A DNA stretch of 6,368 bases from an uncultured Rhodospirillales bacterium. Its GTDB lineage: Bacteria > Pseudomonadota > Alphaproteobacteria > Rhodospirillales > 2-02-FULL-58-16. Location of the stretch: the NCBI GenBank assembly GCA_913053795.1, contig CAJXGZ010000135.1, positions 1 to 6,368 on the forward strand, read 5' to 3'. The notes below the pieces were generated by a model that was not told where the DNA came from, did no database searches, and saw nothing but the letters and a program-made list of their open reading frames with translations. Position 1 is the first letter of the stretch. Each line of letters opens with the position of its first letter. The translations under genes were made by a program, and so were the position numbers. This document shows, piece after piece, positions 6,009 through 6,368 of this stretch.

Positions 6009-6368
6009 TCATGCATCTTTACGAATCACAAGTCCATGATGCACCGTAGTTGAAGAAATAAAGGGGATGATCGGCACAGACATGGATTTTATTATCGTGG
6101 CATTTGGCAGTGAAGAAAAAAGTGATTGCATTTCATCCTTCCTGAAATGCAGGACGTTTCCACCGGTGGGTGACGCAGAACCGGATGATGCAAGCCGCCG
6201 CCATAGGCTCAACAGCTCTATTGCAGGTTCAATACAAACCAAAGTCCCTCCTGGCGCAACAAACGACCATATTTTTTCCATTGTTTGAGGAAGATCACAC
6301 TCCTTTATATACATAAGCAAGGTCACAAGAATCACAAAATCAAATGCCTCTGTGCTTGAAAAGTCTTC
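6009..6368 (-). CDS. Class I SAM-dependent methyltransferase, C-terminal part (5' end beyond the window)
   Basis: Reading in from the right edge, 119 residues are open to TGA at 6011-6009. FDFVILVTLLMYIK matches the motif IV strand that follows the SAM-binding core (fDlV...vLhy), then a helix (LPQTMEKIWSF), then VAPGGTLVCIEP, the post-core loop and strand of class I methyltransferases. The rest (LWRRLASSG to VIRKDA) is the final sheet and helices. The SAM-binding motif I lies outside the window, so the substrate and complete length cannot be judged. G+C is clearly lower than in the housekeeping genes (25/60 at 6061-6120), suggesting a different origin. A second methyltransferase-like start follows at 5972, so the two may have formed one cluster, for example for modification of glycans or small molecules (inference only). 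Confidence 0.75.
   Translation of the reverse strand, partial: EDFSSTEAFDFVILVTLLMYIKECDLPQTMEKIWSFVAPGGTLVCIEPAIELLSLWRRLASSGSASPTGGNVLHFRKDEMQSLFSSLPNATIIKSMSVPIIPFISSTTVHHGLVIRKDA

Noticed and set aside
1..6368. CRISPR array, tRNA, rRNA, insertion sequence, toxin-antitoxin pair
   Set aside because: No spaced repeats, cloverleaf, transposase motif, terminal inverted repeats or paired small genes were found on reading both strands.

Overview
The window looks like chromosomal DNA from a high-G+C alphaproteobacterium, perhaps Rhodospirillales-like. The evidence is the grouping of murA, hisD and infA, which are usually close together in that class (recalled, not searched), together with the strong GGC/GCC codon bias and the protein sequences. 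The housekeeping core (about 341-4827) is flanked on both sides by broken or foreign-looking DNA.

Layout. Bases 1-272 hold the end of a phage terminase large-subunit fragment that stops soon after its ATPase motifs. murA (341-1630, complete, all key residues present) follows. Two bases after it comes a GTG-started, exported protein (1633-2805) with an HELVGH motif and two Sel1-like repeats; the two genes are probably cotranscribed. A cold-shock protein gene (2851-3060, minus) converges on that pair and is divergent from hisD (3231-4547, plus). The AT-rich gap 3061-3230 between csp and hisD probably holds both promoters. infA (4609-4827) follows hisD and has a good candidate promoter overlapping the hisD stop codon.

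From 4820 to the right edge everything is on the minus strand and damaged. A family III (CaiB/BaiF) CoA-transferase overlaps the infA end by 8 bases. It carries a one-base frameshift, a Gly where the family has its catalytic Asp, and an apparent in-frame loss of about 60-80 residues. Its first residues are not CoA-transferase: about 45 residues resembling the start of a SAM-dependent methyltransferase run into it at LKVLDL, a string shared by both families. The C-terminal part of a second methyltransferase lies just upstream and runs off the window. G+C falls sharply in this right-hand part (41/60 at 5281-5340, 25/60 at 6061-6120, counted by hand).

Together, the core supports peptidoglycan precursor synthesis (MurA), histidine synthesis (HisD), translation initiation (IF-1) and RNA chaperoning (Csp). 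The flanks suggest rearrangement, prophage decay, or assembly joins. I see no CRISPR array, RNA gene, complete mobile element or convincing new multi-gene system. The most interesting items are the methyltransferase/CoA-transferase chimera, the multiply damaged CoA-transferase, and the murA-coupled HExxxH/Sel1 protein.
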